NCBI GenBank assembly: GCA_035519675.1
Contig: DATIWB010000041.1
Span: 1-64,000, forward strand
Reading direction: 5' to 3'
Length of the DNA stretch: 64,000 nt
Source of the DNA: RPRB01 sp035519675
GTDB taxonomy: Bacteria; Myxococcota; Myxococcia; Myxococcales; Myxococcaceae
Under the pieces are notes generated by a model. The model saw only the letters and a program-made list of their open reading frames with translations. It made no database searches and was not told the DNA's origin. This document shows positions 54,613-63,251 of the stretch, in pieces. Both the position numbers and the translations under genes were made by a program. How positions within the stretch are numbered: position 1 is the stretch's first letter; each line of letters starts with the position of its first letter.

Positions 54613-56895
54613 ATGCCCCCAACCATGCACCAAGGCCGACGCATCGAGGTCGTAGGCACGGTCCAGGGGGTGGGCTTCCGGCCGTGGGTGTACCGCGTCG
54701 CGACGCAGCTGGGGATCGCCGGGCAGGTCCGCAATGACGTGGGAGGGGTGACGGTCGAGGCTTTCGGCGAGCCAGAGGCGCTCGATGGGCTGGTGCAGGC
54801 GCTGCAGTCCGACCATCCACCGGCGGCGGAGATCCGCTCGCTGGAGTGGAAGGAGATCCCGGCGCGGGAGACCGACGGGTTCATCATCGCCCCGAGCCTC
54901 CCCGGAACCGGGCGCCGGGTGTCGATCCCCGCAGATCTGGCGACCTGCCCGGCGTGCGTGGACGAGATCTTCGATCCCGCCAATCGCCGGTACCGCTACC
55001 CCTTCACCAACTGCACCGACTGCGGTCCGCGCTTCACCATCGCCAGGGACGCGCCGTACGACCGGCCGGTGACCTCGATGGCCGGCTTCGTCATGTGCGA
55101 GGCCTGCCAGCGCGAGTACGACGACCCGAAGGACCGCCGGTTCCATGCGCAGCCCAACGCCTGTCCGCGCTGCGGCCCGCGGCTGCGGCTGCTCGACTCG
55201 GGGGGGAAGGACCTGGCCTCCCCGGATCCGATCCGGGAGGTGACCGCGGCGCTCCGGGCGGGGAACGTGGTCGCGGTGAAGGGCCTTGGGGGATACCACC
55301 TGGCGGTCGATGCCACCTCGTCGGAGGCGGTGCGGCTGCTGCGCGAGCGGAAGCGGCGTGACGCCAAGCCGTTCGCGGTGATGGCGCGCGACCTCCGCGA
55401 GGCGCGGAGACTGGCCACCATCTCCGATGCCGAGGCCAGGCTGCTCGAGTCGGTGGAGCGGCCCATCGTGCTCGTCCCCGGCAAGCGGATCGGTCGGCCG
55501 GTGGCACCGGAGGTCGCCCCCGACAACCCGCTCCTCGGCCTGATGCTCCCCTACACCCCGCTGCACCACCTGCTGCTGTCCGAGGCGGAGCGGCCGCTGG
55601 TGATGACCTCCGGCAACCTCTCCGACGAGCCCATCGTCTTCGAGGAAGCCGAGGCGCTGAAGCGCCTCAGGGACATCGCGGACCTCTTCCTCACCCACGA
55701 TCGACCGATCGTCACCCGCTGCGACGACTCCGTCGCCCGGGTGGTGGCGGGCGCCCCGGTGCTCCTCCGGCGCTCGCGCGGCTACGTGCCCCGCCCCATC
55801 CCGCTCGCCCATCCGGTGTGCCGGCCGGTGCTGGCCTGTGGCGCGCAGCTGAAGAACACGTTCTGCCTCGCGGCCGGCGACGTGGCGGTGCTCGGGCCGC
55901 ACGTGGGCGACCTGGACCAGCTGGAGGTGCACCGCTCCTACGAGGAGTCCATCGACCGGATGCAGCGGTTTCTCGGCTGCCGGCCGGAGGTCATCGCCTA
56001 CGACCTCCACCCCGACTACGCCTCCACCCGCTACGCGATGGATCGGCCCGAGACGGTCAAGGTGGCCGTGCAGCACCACCACGCGCACGTGGCCAGCGCG
56101 CTGGCCGAGCACGGTCTCGAGGGTCCCGTCATCGGCGTGGTGTTCGACGGCACCGGCTACGGCACCGACGGGAGCTCGTGGGGCGGGGAGATCCTCGTCG
56201 CCTCGGCGGGAGCCTTCCAGCGCTGCGCGACGCTGCGCCCGGTGGCCCTGGCCGGCGGTGAGCGGGCCATCCGCGAACCCTGGCGCATCGGGCTGGCGCT
56301 CCTGCTCGACGCCTACGACGGCGACCCGCCGGGGTTCTGGAACTTCCCGGCGATCCCCGAGGATGCGGCGGTGCTGGTGCGCCAGGCGCTGACCCTGGGG
56401 ATCAACGCGCCGAAGGCCCACGGGATGGGGCGGCTGTTCGATGGCATCGGGGCGCTGGTCCTGGGATTGGGCAAGGCACGCTACGAGGGAGAGGTCGCCC
56501 TGGCCTGGAACCTGGCCGCGGACCCTGGGGGGCACGGCCGCTACCCGTTCGGAATCGACACCCGCGGCGCGGTGCTCGAGCTCGACGTCCGGCCGATGGT
56601 GCGCTCGCTGGTGGAGGAGCACCTGGTGGGAGTGCCCGCCGCGCCTCTGGCGGCGAAGTTCCACGACACCCTGGCGCACGCCACCGCGACCCTGGTCGGG
56701 CTGGTGCGCGAGCGCGCCGGTGATTTCCCGGTGGTCCTGACCGGAGGCTGCTTCCAGAACGCCCGCCTGGCGGAGGGCCTGAAGGCGGCGCTCGAGCCGG
56801 AGTGCACGGTGTACCTCCACCGGCAGGTCCCGCCGGGAGACGGGGGAATCGCGCTGGGCCAGGTGATGGTGGCAGACGCGACCACCCGCGGGTGA
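54613..56895 (+). CDS. hypF: carbamoyltransferase HypF (NiFe hydrogenase maturation)
   Basis: About 760 residues; ATGs at 54613 and 54625 both fit. Order: acylphosphatase domain (VVGTVQGVGFRPWVYRVA, ~10-95), two zinc fingers (CPACVDEIF...NCTDCGPRF and CEACQREYD...CPRCGP), a YrdC-like nucleotide domain (~210-395), and a Kae1-like domain with HHHAHVASALAEHGLEGPVI then FDGTGYGTDGSSWGGE. It turns carbamoyl phosphate and ATP into a carbamoyl group that HypE makes into cyanide ligands. It begins the run hypF-C-D-E-crotonase-hydrogenase and is 12 bp before hypC. Confidence 0.96.
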   Translation: MPPTMHQGRRIEVVGTVQGVGFRPWVYRVATQLGIAGQVRNDVGGVTVEAFGEPEALDGLVQALQSDHPPAAEIRSLEWKEIPARETDGFIIAPSLPGTGRRVSIPADLATCPACVDEIFDPANRRYRYPFTNCTDCGPRFTIARDAPYDRPVTSMAGFVMCEACQREYDDPKDRRFHAQPNACPRCGPRLRLLDSGGKDLASPDPIREVTAALRAGNVVAVKGLGGYHLAVDATSSEAVRLLRERKRRDAKPFAVMARDLREARRLATISDAEARLLESVERPIVLVPGKRIGRPVAPEVAPDNPLLGLMLPYTPLHHLLLSEAERPLVMTSGNLSDEPIVFEEAEALKRLRDIADLFLTHDRPIVTRCDDSVARVVAGAPVLLRRSRGYVPRPIPLAHPVCRPVLACGAQLKNTFCLAAGDVAVLGPHVGDLDQLEVHRSYEESIDRMQRFLGCRPEVIAYDLHPDYASTRYAMDRPETVKVAVQHHHAHVASALAEHGLEGPVIGVVFDGTGYGTDGSSWGGEILVASAGAFQRCATLRPVALAGGERAIREPWRIGLALLLDAYDGDPPGFWNFPAIPEDAAVLVRQALTLGINAPKAHGMGRLFDGIGALVLGLGKARYEGEVALAWNLAADPGGHGRYPFGIDTRGAVLELDVRPMVRSLVEEHLVGVPAAPLAAKFHDTLAHATATLVGLVRERAGDFPVVLTGGCFQNARLAEGLKAALEPECTVYLHRQVPPGDGGIALGQVMVADATTRG

Positions 56896-56906
56896 AGGGA
56901 GACGCC

Positions 56907-57194
56907 ATGTGCCTCGGAGTGCCGGGAAGGGTGGTGGAGGTCGAAGGGCTGGTGGCCACGGTCGACTTCTGGGGGCTCCGGAAGCAGGTCCGCCTCGACG
57001 TGGTGGACGCGCCGGTGGCTCCCGGGGACTACGTGCTGAACCACGTGGGCTTTGCCATCCGGCGCATCCCGGCCAGCGAGGCCGAGGAAACCCTGGCCCT
57101 CTACTCCGAGCTCCTGGCGAAGGAGGCTCCAGGGGACCTCATGGCCGCCGACGTCCGGGGCGAGCTGGACGCCGCCCACCGGGGGAAGCCATGA
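56907..57194 (+). CDS. hypC: hydrogenase maturation chaperone HypC
   Basis: 95 residues beginning MCLGVPG, with the essential Cys2 next to the start. The rest is the OB-like beta barrel (GRVVEVEGLVATVDFWG, GDYVLNHVGFAIRRI) plus a C-terminal helix. It carries the Fe(CN)2CO group with HypD and hands it to the large subunit. ATG at 56907 has AAGGGAG upstream. It overlaps hypD by 4 bp (ATGA). Confidence 0.95.
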   Translation: MCLGVPGRVVEVEGLVATVDFWGLRKQVRLDVVDAPVAPGDYVLNHVGFAIRRIPASEAEETLALYSELLAKEAPGDLMAADVRGELDAAHRGKP

Positions 57195-58345
57195 CCACCG
57201 CGGCCACCGACGCCGCCCAGCTCAAGTTCCGCGACCCCACCGCCGCCCGGGCGCTCGGCGCCGCCATCGACAAGGTGACCCGGGAGATCGGCCGCGAGCC
57301 GGTCTCGGTGATGCACGTCTGCGGCAGCCACGAGCAGGCCATCGCCCGGTTCGGTCTGCGCGCGGCATTCCCGCCTGCGCTGGATGTCATCATGGGCCCG
57401 GGCTGCCCGGTGTGCATCACCGACGTGCCCGAGGTGGACGAGGGCGTGGCCCTGGCCCGTCAGGGCGTGCGGGTGGCGACCTACGGGGACATGCTTCGGG
57501 TGCCGGGCTCCGCGGGCTCGCTGGCCGACGCTCGCGCGGCGGGGGCCAGGGTGGACGTGGTCTACGGTGTCTCGCAGGCGGTGGAGCTCGCCCGGCAGGC
57601 CGACGAGGAGGTGGTGTTCTTCGCCACTGGCTTCGAGACCACCGCGGTGGCCACCGCGGCGGAGATCCTCCGCGGCCCACCGAAGAACTTCTCGGTCCTC
57701 TCGGCCCACAAGTACATCCCTCCGGTGATGGAGATCGTCGCCGAGATGCCCGGGAGCCGGGTGGAGGGCTTCCTCGCCGCTGGACACGCGGCGACCATCA
57801 CCGGCTGGGGAGTCTTCGAGCCCTTCGTCGAGCGGCACCGGCTCCCGGTGGTGGTGGCGGGTTTCGAGCCGCTGGACATCCTTGCCGGGCTGCTGCGGCT
57901 GGTGGAGCTGATCCGCGACCGGACCCCGAAAGTGGAGAACCTCTATCCGCGTTGCGTCACCCGGGAGGGGAACGTCGCGGCCCAGGAGCAGCTGTGGAAG
58001 GTGTTCCGTCCGCTGGGGGGCCGCTGGCGTGGCATCGCCCACGTGCCGAACGGGAACCTCCGGCTGCAAGACGGCTGGGCGCACCTCGACGCCCGGAGGC
58101 GCTTCGACATCGACGTGAAGGCGCTCTGGGACTTCGCGCCGCCGTCGCTGGTGCAGCAGTGCCTGTGCGGGGAGATCATGTCCGGGAAGCAGTCACCCAC
58201 CTCGTGCAAGCTGTTCGGCAGGGAGTGCCAGCCGGAGACGCCGGTGGGGGCGTGCATGGTCTCCAGCGAGGGCACCTGTCGCATCTGGCACCAGTACGGC
58301 GGACACCCGCAGCTCCGCGAGCTGGCCGTGGGAGACGTCCGGTGA
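57191..58345 (+). CDS. hypD: hydrogenase maturation factor HypD
   Basis: 384 residues with the diagnostic motifs VMHVCGSHEQAI, GPGCPVCITDVPEVDE, FFATGFETTA and GFEPLDIL, and the C-terminal [4Fe-4S] cysteines in CLCGEIMSGKQSPTSC and CQPETPVGACMVSSEGTC. All expected cysteines are present. It is the scaffold on which iron receives its CN and CO ligands together with HypC. It overlaps hypC and hypE by 4 bp each. Confidence 0.97.
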   Translation: MTTAATDAAQLKFRDPTAARALGAAIDKVTREIGREPVSVMHVCGSHEQAIARFGLRAAFPPALDVIMGPGCPVCITDVPEVDEGVALARQGVRVATYGDMLRVPGSAGSLADARAAGARVDVVYGVSQAVELARQADEEVVFFATGFETTAVATAAEILRGPPKNFSVLSAHKYIPPVMEIVAEMPGSRVEGFLAAGHAATITGWGVFEPFVERHRLPVVVAGFEPLDILAGLLRLVELIRDRTPKVENLYPRCVTREGNVAAQEQLWKVFRPLGGRWRGIAHVPNGNLRLQDGWAHLDARRRFDIDVKALWDFAPPSLVQQCLCGEIMSGKQSPTSCKLFGRECQPETPVGACMVSSEGTCRIWHQYGGHPQLRELAVGDVR

Positions 58346-59376
58346 GACCGCCCCTTCCGCTGGGGACGACGGTGAGCCTCAAGCACGGCGCCGGCGGCCG
58401 GGCAATGCGTGCGCTAATCGAGCAGCTGTTCGCCGAGGGCGCAGAGCAGCCCGTGGGCTCGGTGGGGCTCCGGGAGATGGACGACGGCGCCGCCTTCCCG
58501 ATCGGGGACGGCTGGCTGGTGCTCACCACCGACTCTCACGTGGTGGCCCCCCGTTTCTTCCCCGGCGGGGACGTGGGCCGGCTGTCGATCTCCGGCACGG
58601 TGAACGACCTGGCGATGATGGGAGCCACCGAGGTGCTGGGGCTGACCTGTGCGGTGGTCATCGAGGACGGCTTCCCCATCGCCGAGCTGGAGCGGATCCA
58701 CGCCTCGATGCGCGACACCTCGCGCGAGGCCGGCGCTCCGGTGGTGACCGGCGACACCAAGGTGATGGGCAGGGGCGAGCTGGACGGCCTGGTGCTCAAC
58801 ACCACCGGGGTGGCGCTCACCGGGCGGCTGGTGCGCGACAACGGGCTCCGCCCCGGGGATCGCATCGTGGTGACTGGCACCATGGGGGATCACGGGTTCG
58901 CGGTGCTCGCCGCCCGACAGAAGCTGGAGCTCCAGGGGAATCTGCTCTCCGACGTGGCGCCGCTGAACGGGCTCATTCGCCAGGTGCTCCGCGCGGCGGG
59001 CGAAGGGGTGGTGGCGATGAAGGACCCCACCCGGGGTGGCCTGGCCAGCGCGCTGCACGAGATGGCGGAGAAGAGCGGGGTGGGCGTGGTCCTCGAGGAG
59101 CAGGCGGTTCCCCTCACCGACGAGGTCCGCGCCGCCTCGGAGATCCTCGGCATCGACCCCCTCCACGTGGCCAACGAGGGCAAGGCGGTGCTGGGAGTTC
59201 GGCCCGAGGCGCTGGAGCGGGTGATGGCCGCGCTCGACGGGCATCCGCTCGGACGGCGCGCCGCGGTGGTGGGGACCTGCATCGCCGAGCAGAGGGGGCG
59301 GATCGTCCTCGACACCGGCCTCGGGAAGCGGCTGCTCGCCGAGCCCGAGGGCGAGCCCATGCCGCGCATCTGCTGA
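58342..59376 (+). CDS. hypE: hydrogenase maturation factor HypE
   Basis: 344 residues from GTG at 58342, overlapping hypD (GTGA). The PurM-like fold is seen in MDDGAAFPIGDGWLVLTTDSH, GTVNDLAMMGA and VTGTMGDHGFAVLAARQ. The protein ends in PRIC with the terminal Cys that carries the carbamoyl group and is dehydrated to a thiocyanate. It is intact and should be active with HypF. Confidence 0.97.
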   Translation: MRPPLPLGTTVSLKHGAGGRAMRALIEQLFAEGAEQPVGSVGLREMDDGAAFPIGDGWLVLTTDSHVVAPRFFPGGDVGRLSISGTVNDLAMMGATEVLGLTCAVVIEDGFPIAELERIHASMRDTSREAGAPVVTGDTKVMGRGELDGLVLNTTGVALTGRLVRDNGLRPGDRIVVTGTMGDHGFAVLAARQKLELQGNLLSDVAPLNGLIRQVLRAAGEGVVAMKDPTRGGLASALHEMAEKSGVGVVLEEQAVPLTDEVRAASEILGIDPLHVANEGKAVLGVRPEALERVMAALDGHPLGRRAAVVGTCIAEQRGRIVLDTGLGKRLLAEPEGEPMPRIC

Positions 59377-59384
59377 GCCGAGCC

Positions 59385-60230
59385 GTGAGCGCCACCACGC
59401 ACATCCGGACGCAGGTCGAGCGAGGAGTCGGTACACTCACCATCGACCGGCCACAGCGGTTCAACTCGCTCGACGTCTCCACCGCTCGCGACCTCCGGAA
59501 GGCGGGGCTCCAGCTGGCGCGCGACCCGGCAGTGCGGGTGGTCGTTCTCCGCGGCAGCCCCGGGATCTTCTGCAGCGGCGCGGACCTCAAGTACATCCGA
59601 GCCGGCGGCGACCCGGCCGAGCTCGCCTACCTCACCCCCGGAGCCCGGCCGGTCCCGCTCGGGCCCGGGGAGATCTTCAAGCAGATCCTCGAGTACCTCC
59701 ACGCGACCATCTCCGAGATTCGCCGCGCCCCCAAGCCGTTCATCGCCGCGGTGGACGGAGCGTGCGCCGCCGGCGGGCTCGGGCTGGCCATGTCCTGCGA
59801 TCTGGTCTTTGCCTCGGAGCGCTCGACCTTCGAGTGGGCGTACGCCAAGACCGGCCTGTCGGGCGCCGAGAGCTCCACCTTCTTCGTCCCCCGCCTGGTC
59901 GGGCTGCGCTTCGCCGCCGAGATGCTGCTGCTCAATCCGCGGCTGGACGCTGCCGCAGCCCGGAGCGCGGGCCTGGTGAACGGCGTCTTCTCCGTGTCGG
60001 GATTCGACGCCGAGATCGACGCCGTGGCGGGGCGCATCGCTGCCGGACCCTCCGCCGCGTACGCTGCCGCCAAGCAGCTGTTCAACGAGGCGATGGGGGT
60101 GGACCGGCTCGACCACCACCTCGATCGCGAGCTCGAGGCGCTGGTGCGGAGCGCGGACTCGCCGGAGTTTACCGAGGGCGTGGAGGCGTTCTTCTCCCGC
60201 CGGCCGCCGAGGTTTCCCGGGACGGAGTGA
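59385..60230 (+). CDS. enoyl-CoA hydratase/isomerase (crotonase) family protein
   Basis: 281 residues from GTG at 59385, eight bases after hypE. Crotonase pattern: TLTIDRPQRFNSLDVSTARD, oxyanion-hole parts GIFCSGADLKYI and DGACAAGGLGLAMSCDLVFA, then TGLSGAESSTFFVPRLVGLR and an EGVEAFFSRRPPRF end. It could be an ordinary fatty-acid enzyme, but it lies between hyp and hydrogenase genes. HypX, a maturation factor that makes CO from formyl groups in air, ends with a crotonase domain; here its formyl-transferase half is missing. A role in maturation is therefore speculative. Confidence 0.85.
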   Translation: MSATTHIRTQVERGVGTLTIDRPQRFNSLDVSTARDLRKAGLQLARDPAVRVVVLRGSPGIFCSGADLKYIRAGGDPAELAYLTPGARPVPLGPGEIFKQILEYLHATISEIRRAPKPFIAAVDGACAAGGLGLAMSCDLVFASERSTFEWAYAKTGLSGAESSTFFVPRLVGLRFAAEMLLLNPRLDAAAARSAGLVNGVFSVSGFDAEIDAVAGRIAAGPSAAYAAAKQLFNEAMGVDRLDHHLDRELEALVRSADSPEFTEGVEAFFSRRPPRFPGTE

Positions 60231-60423
60231 GGCGCTCCGGAAGAGCTCGCCGCAGCCCAGCAATCGCACCCCCGGAGCGCCATTCCTCCGCGCAGCCTTT
60301 GCGCGCCCCCCCGGGCCGCACGCAGGTCCTGCCCGTCAAAGCCCCCACCTCAGCCTCGCGGAATGAGGGGCTCGCTGCTTGCACGCTGCGCCCGCCTGCG
60401 GCGTCGAGCCGGAGGGAATCACC

Positions 60424-61560
60424 ATGGGGAGTCGCGAAGGCTGGCTGACCGGGGAGCTCCGGCGCCGCGGGATCAGTCGGCGGGAGCTGCTATTCTTCTG
60501 CGCCGGCGTGGCGGGAAGCTTCGGGCTCCCCGCATCGGCGGCGACGCAGTTGGCCAGTGCGCTCACCCGGGCCAAGAAGCCGATCCTGGTCTGGCTGGAG
60601 TTCCAGGACTGCTGCGGGAACAGTGAGTCCTTCCTCCGCTCGGACGCTCCAGCCGTCGGGGAGGTGATCCTCGACCTCCTCTCCGTCGACTACCACGAGA
60701 CGCTCATGGCCGCGGCCGGCTCCCAGGCCGAGGAGGCGCTGGACGGGGTGGTGAAGAACTCCGCGGGTCAGTTCATCGCCGTCGTCGAGGGCAGCATCCC
60801 CACCGGCGCCGACGGCGGGTACTGCACCATCGGCGGGCGCTCGGCGCTGGACATCGCCCGGAACGTCTGCAGCAAGGCCGCGGCCACCATCGCCATGGGC
60901 ACCTGCGCCACCTACGGCGGGCTCCCGGCGGCGGCCCCCAACCCCACCGGGGCGCTGGGAGTCGCCGATGCGGTGCCGGGGGTGAAGAACCTGATCAACA
61001 TGTCGGCCTGCCCGACCAACGCCGCGAACATCACCGCGCTGCTGGTCTACTACCTCACCTACAAGCACTGGCCGCCGCTCGACGGATTCCGCCGTCCGCT
61101 GTTCGCCTACGGCAAGACCATCCACGACAACTGCGAGCGCCGCGCGCACTTCGACGCCGGCCAGTACGTCGAGATGTGGGGCGACGACGCGCACCGCTCC
61201 GGCGCCTGCCTCTACAAGATGGGCTGCAAGGGGCCGGTGACCCATCAGAACTGCCCCACCGTGCGCTGGAACGAGGGGACCAACTGGCCGATCGGCTGCG
61301 GTCATCCGTGCATCGGCTGCGCCGAGCCGGACTTCTGGGACAAGATGACGCCCTTCTACCAGCACCTGCCCGACGTCCCCGGATTCAGGGCCGGCACCGG
61401 CGTGGACACCGTCGGCGCGGTCGCCACCGCGGGCGTGGCCGCGGCACTGGTCGGGCACGGGGTGCTCAAGGGAATCCAGAACGCCGGGAAGAAGAAGGGG
61501 AACGGCGCGGATCCGCCCGGTGACGCAGGAACGGCCGGCAAGGCAGGGGGCCAGTCATGA
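60424..61560 (+). CDS. NiFe hydrogenase small subunit (group 1, Tat-exported, membrane-bound)
   Basis: 378 residues from ATG at 60424 with GGAGGG upstream. A Tat signal (ISRRELLFFCAG, ~17-28) precedes the electron-transfer subunit. Cluster ligands: Cys161 (GTCATYGG) and Cys196 (SACPTN) for the proximal cluster; His234, Cys237 (IHDNCERR), Cys262 and Cys268 (CLYKMGC) distal; Cys277, Cys296 and Cys299 medial. The first proximal motif, normally Cys-Thr-Gly-Cys, reads Cys63-Cys64-Gly65-Asn66, so the second canonical cysteine is Asn. A C-terminal hydrophobic segment (~330-350) is the membrane anchor. It passes electrons from H2 to cytochrome b. Confidence 0.95.
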   Translation: MGSREGWLTGELRRRGISRRELLFFCAGVAGSFGLPASAATQLASALTRAKKPILVWLEFQDCCGNSESFLRSDAPAVGEVILDLLSVDYHETLMAAAGSQAEEALDGVVKNSAGQFIAVVEGSIPTGADGGYCTIGGRSALDIARNVCSKAAATIAMGTCATYGGLPAAAPNPTGALGVADAVPGVKNLINMSACPTNAANITALLVYYLTYKHWPPLDGFRRPLFAYGKTIHDNCERRAHFDAGQYVEMWGDDAHRSGACLYKMGCKGPVTHQNCPTVRWNEGTNWPIGCGHPCIGCAEPDFWDKMTPFYQHLPDVPGFRAGTGVDTVGAVATAGVAAALVGHGVLKGIQNAGKKKGNGADPPGDAGTAGKAGGQS

Positions 61561-63251
61561 GTCACGTGGTGGTGGATCCGGTCACCCGGATCGAGGGGCA
61601 TCTCAGGATCGAGGCAGAGGTCGATGCGGGCCAGGTTCAAGACGCCTGGTCGTCGAGCACGATGTTCAGAGGAATCGAGCTCATCCTCAAGGGTCGCGAT
61701 CCGCGCGACGCCTGGGCCTTCGCCCAGCGCATCTGCGGGGTGTGCACCACGGTGCACGCCATCGCCTCGGTGCGGAGCGTGGAGAATGCGATCGGGGCCA
61801 AGCCTCCGCCCAATGCACGCGTGCTGCGGAACACCATCATGTCCGCGCAGCTCATCCAGGATCACGTGGTCCACTTCTACCACCTGCACGCGCTCGACTG
61901 GGTGGACCTGGTCTCCGCGCTCAAGGCGGATCCGGAGAAGACCTCGTCGCTGGCCCAGTCCCTCTCCGACTGGCCGCTGTCGAGCACCAAGTACTTCGCC
62001 GGGGTCAAGAACCGGCTCAAGGAGTTCGTCGACCGGGGCCAGCTCGGGCCCTTCGCCAACGCCTACTGGGGCCACCCGGCGTACAAGCTCCCGCCGGAAG
62101 CGAACCTCATGGCGGTGGCCCACTACCTGGAGGCGCTCGACTTCCAGCGGGAGTTCATCAAGATCCACGCCATCCTCGGGGGCAAGAACCCCCACCTCCA
62201 GTCATTCCTGGTGGGCGGCATGGCCACGCCGGTCGATCCGGACAAGCAGGCCTCGATCAACATGGGGTCGGTGGCGGAGATCAAGAAGCGGATCGCCAAG
62301 GCCAAGGAGTTCGTCACCAAGGTCTACCTGCCCGACGTGCTGGCGGTGGCCGGCTTCTACAAGGACTGGGCGGGGGTGGGCGGCGGGGTCGGCAACTACA
62401 TGGTCTACGGTGAGTACCCCGAGAGCGACGACGACAAGCCAGCCCTCTTCCTGCCGTCGGGAATCATCCGCAACCGGAACCTGGGCAAGGTCGAGCCGCT
62501 CGACGCGAGCAAGATCACCGAGTCGGTGAAGCACAGCTGGTACGAGGACGGCAAGGCGCTCCATCCTCGCGAGGGCGAGACCCGGCCCAAGTACACCGGG
62601 CCCAAGCCGCCGTACGAGCGGCTGGAGACCGCGGCCAAGTACAGCTGGCTGAAGTCGCCCCGCTACGACGGTGAGCCGATGGAGGTCGGTCCGCTGGCCC
62701 GGATGCTGGTGGCGTACGGCTCGGGGCAGAAGCGGGTCCAGGAGCTGGTGGGCACGGTGCTGAGCTCGCTGGGCGTCGGCCCGGAGGCGCTCTTCTCGAC
62801 GCTGGGCCGCATCGCCGCCCGCTGCGTGGAGACGGTGCTCATGGTCGAGAAGATCGAAACCTGGGTCGACACCCTCGCGGCGAACATGGACAAGGGCGAT
62901 CTCCGGATCCACGACACCGGGAAGTGGGACCCCTCGTCGTGGCCCAAGGAGGCCTTCGGCGCCGGGTTCCACGAGGCGCCGCGCGGCGCGCTCGGCCACT
63001 GGGTGCACATCAAGGACGGGGTGATCTCCAACTACCAGTGCATCGTCCCCAGCACCTGGAACGCCGGGCCCCGCGACGGATCCGAGAAGCGGGGACCCTA
63101 CGAGGCCGCGCTCCTCAAGACGCCGGTGGCGGACCCCAAGCAGCCGCTGGAGATCCTCCGCACCGTCCACTCCTTCGACCCCTGCATGGCCTGCGGGGTC
63201 CACGTGGTGGACGTGGAGCGGCGGGAGCTCGCCCGGGTGAGGACGCCGTGA
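61557..63251 (+). CDS. NiFe hydrogenase large subunit (group 1)
   Basis: 564 residues, overlapping the small subunit by 4 bp (ATGA). It holds the NiFe site through motifs Arg58-Ile-Cys60-Gly-Val-Cys63 near the N-terminus and Asp-Pro-Cys543-Met-Ala-Cys546-Gly-Val-His549 near the C-terminus. The 15 residues after His549 are the expected peptide removed by a specific protease after metal insertion. The start VVDPVTRIEGHLRIEAEVD is typical. It oxidises H2 at the outer face of the membrane, having been co-exported with the small subunit. No protease gene is in the window. Confidence 0.97.
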   Translation: MSHVVVDPVTRIEGHLRIEAEVDAGQVQDAWSSSTMFRGIELILKGRDPRDAWAFAQRICGVCTTVHAIASVRSVENAIGAKPPPNARVLRNTIMSAQLIQDHVVHFYHLHALDWVDLVSALKADPEKTSSLAQSLSDWPLSSTKYFAGVKNRLKEFVDRGQLGPFANAYWGHPAYKLPPEANLMAVAHYLEALDFQREFIKIHAILGGKNPHLQSFLVGGMATPVDPDKQASINMGSVAEIKKRIAKAKEFVTKVYLPDVLAVAGFYKDWAGVGGGVGNYMVYGEYPESDDDKPALFLPSGIIRNRNLGKVEPLDASKITESVKHSWYEDGKALHPREGETRPKYTGPKPPYERLETAAKYSWLKSPRYDGEPMEVGPLARMLVAYGSGQKRVQELVGTVLSSLGVGPEALFSTLGRIAARCVETVLMVEKIETWVDTLAANMDKGDLRIHDTGKWDPSSWPKEAFGAGFHEAPRGALGHWVHIKDGVISNYQCIVPSTWNAGPRDGSEKRGPYEAALLKTPVADPKQPLEILRTVHSFDPCMACGVHVVDVERRELARVRTP

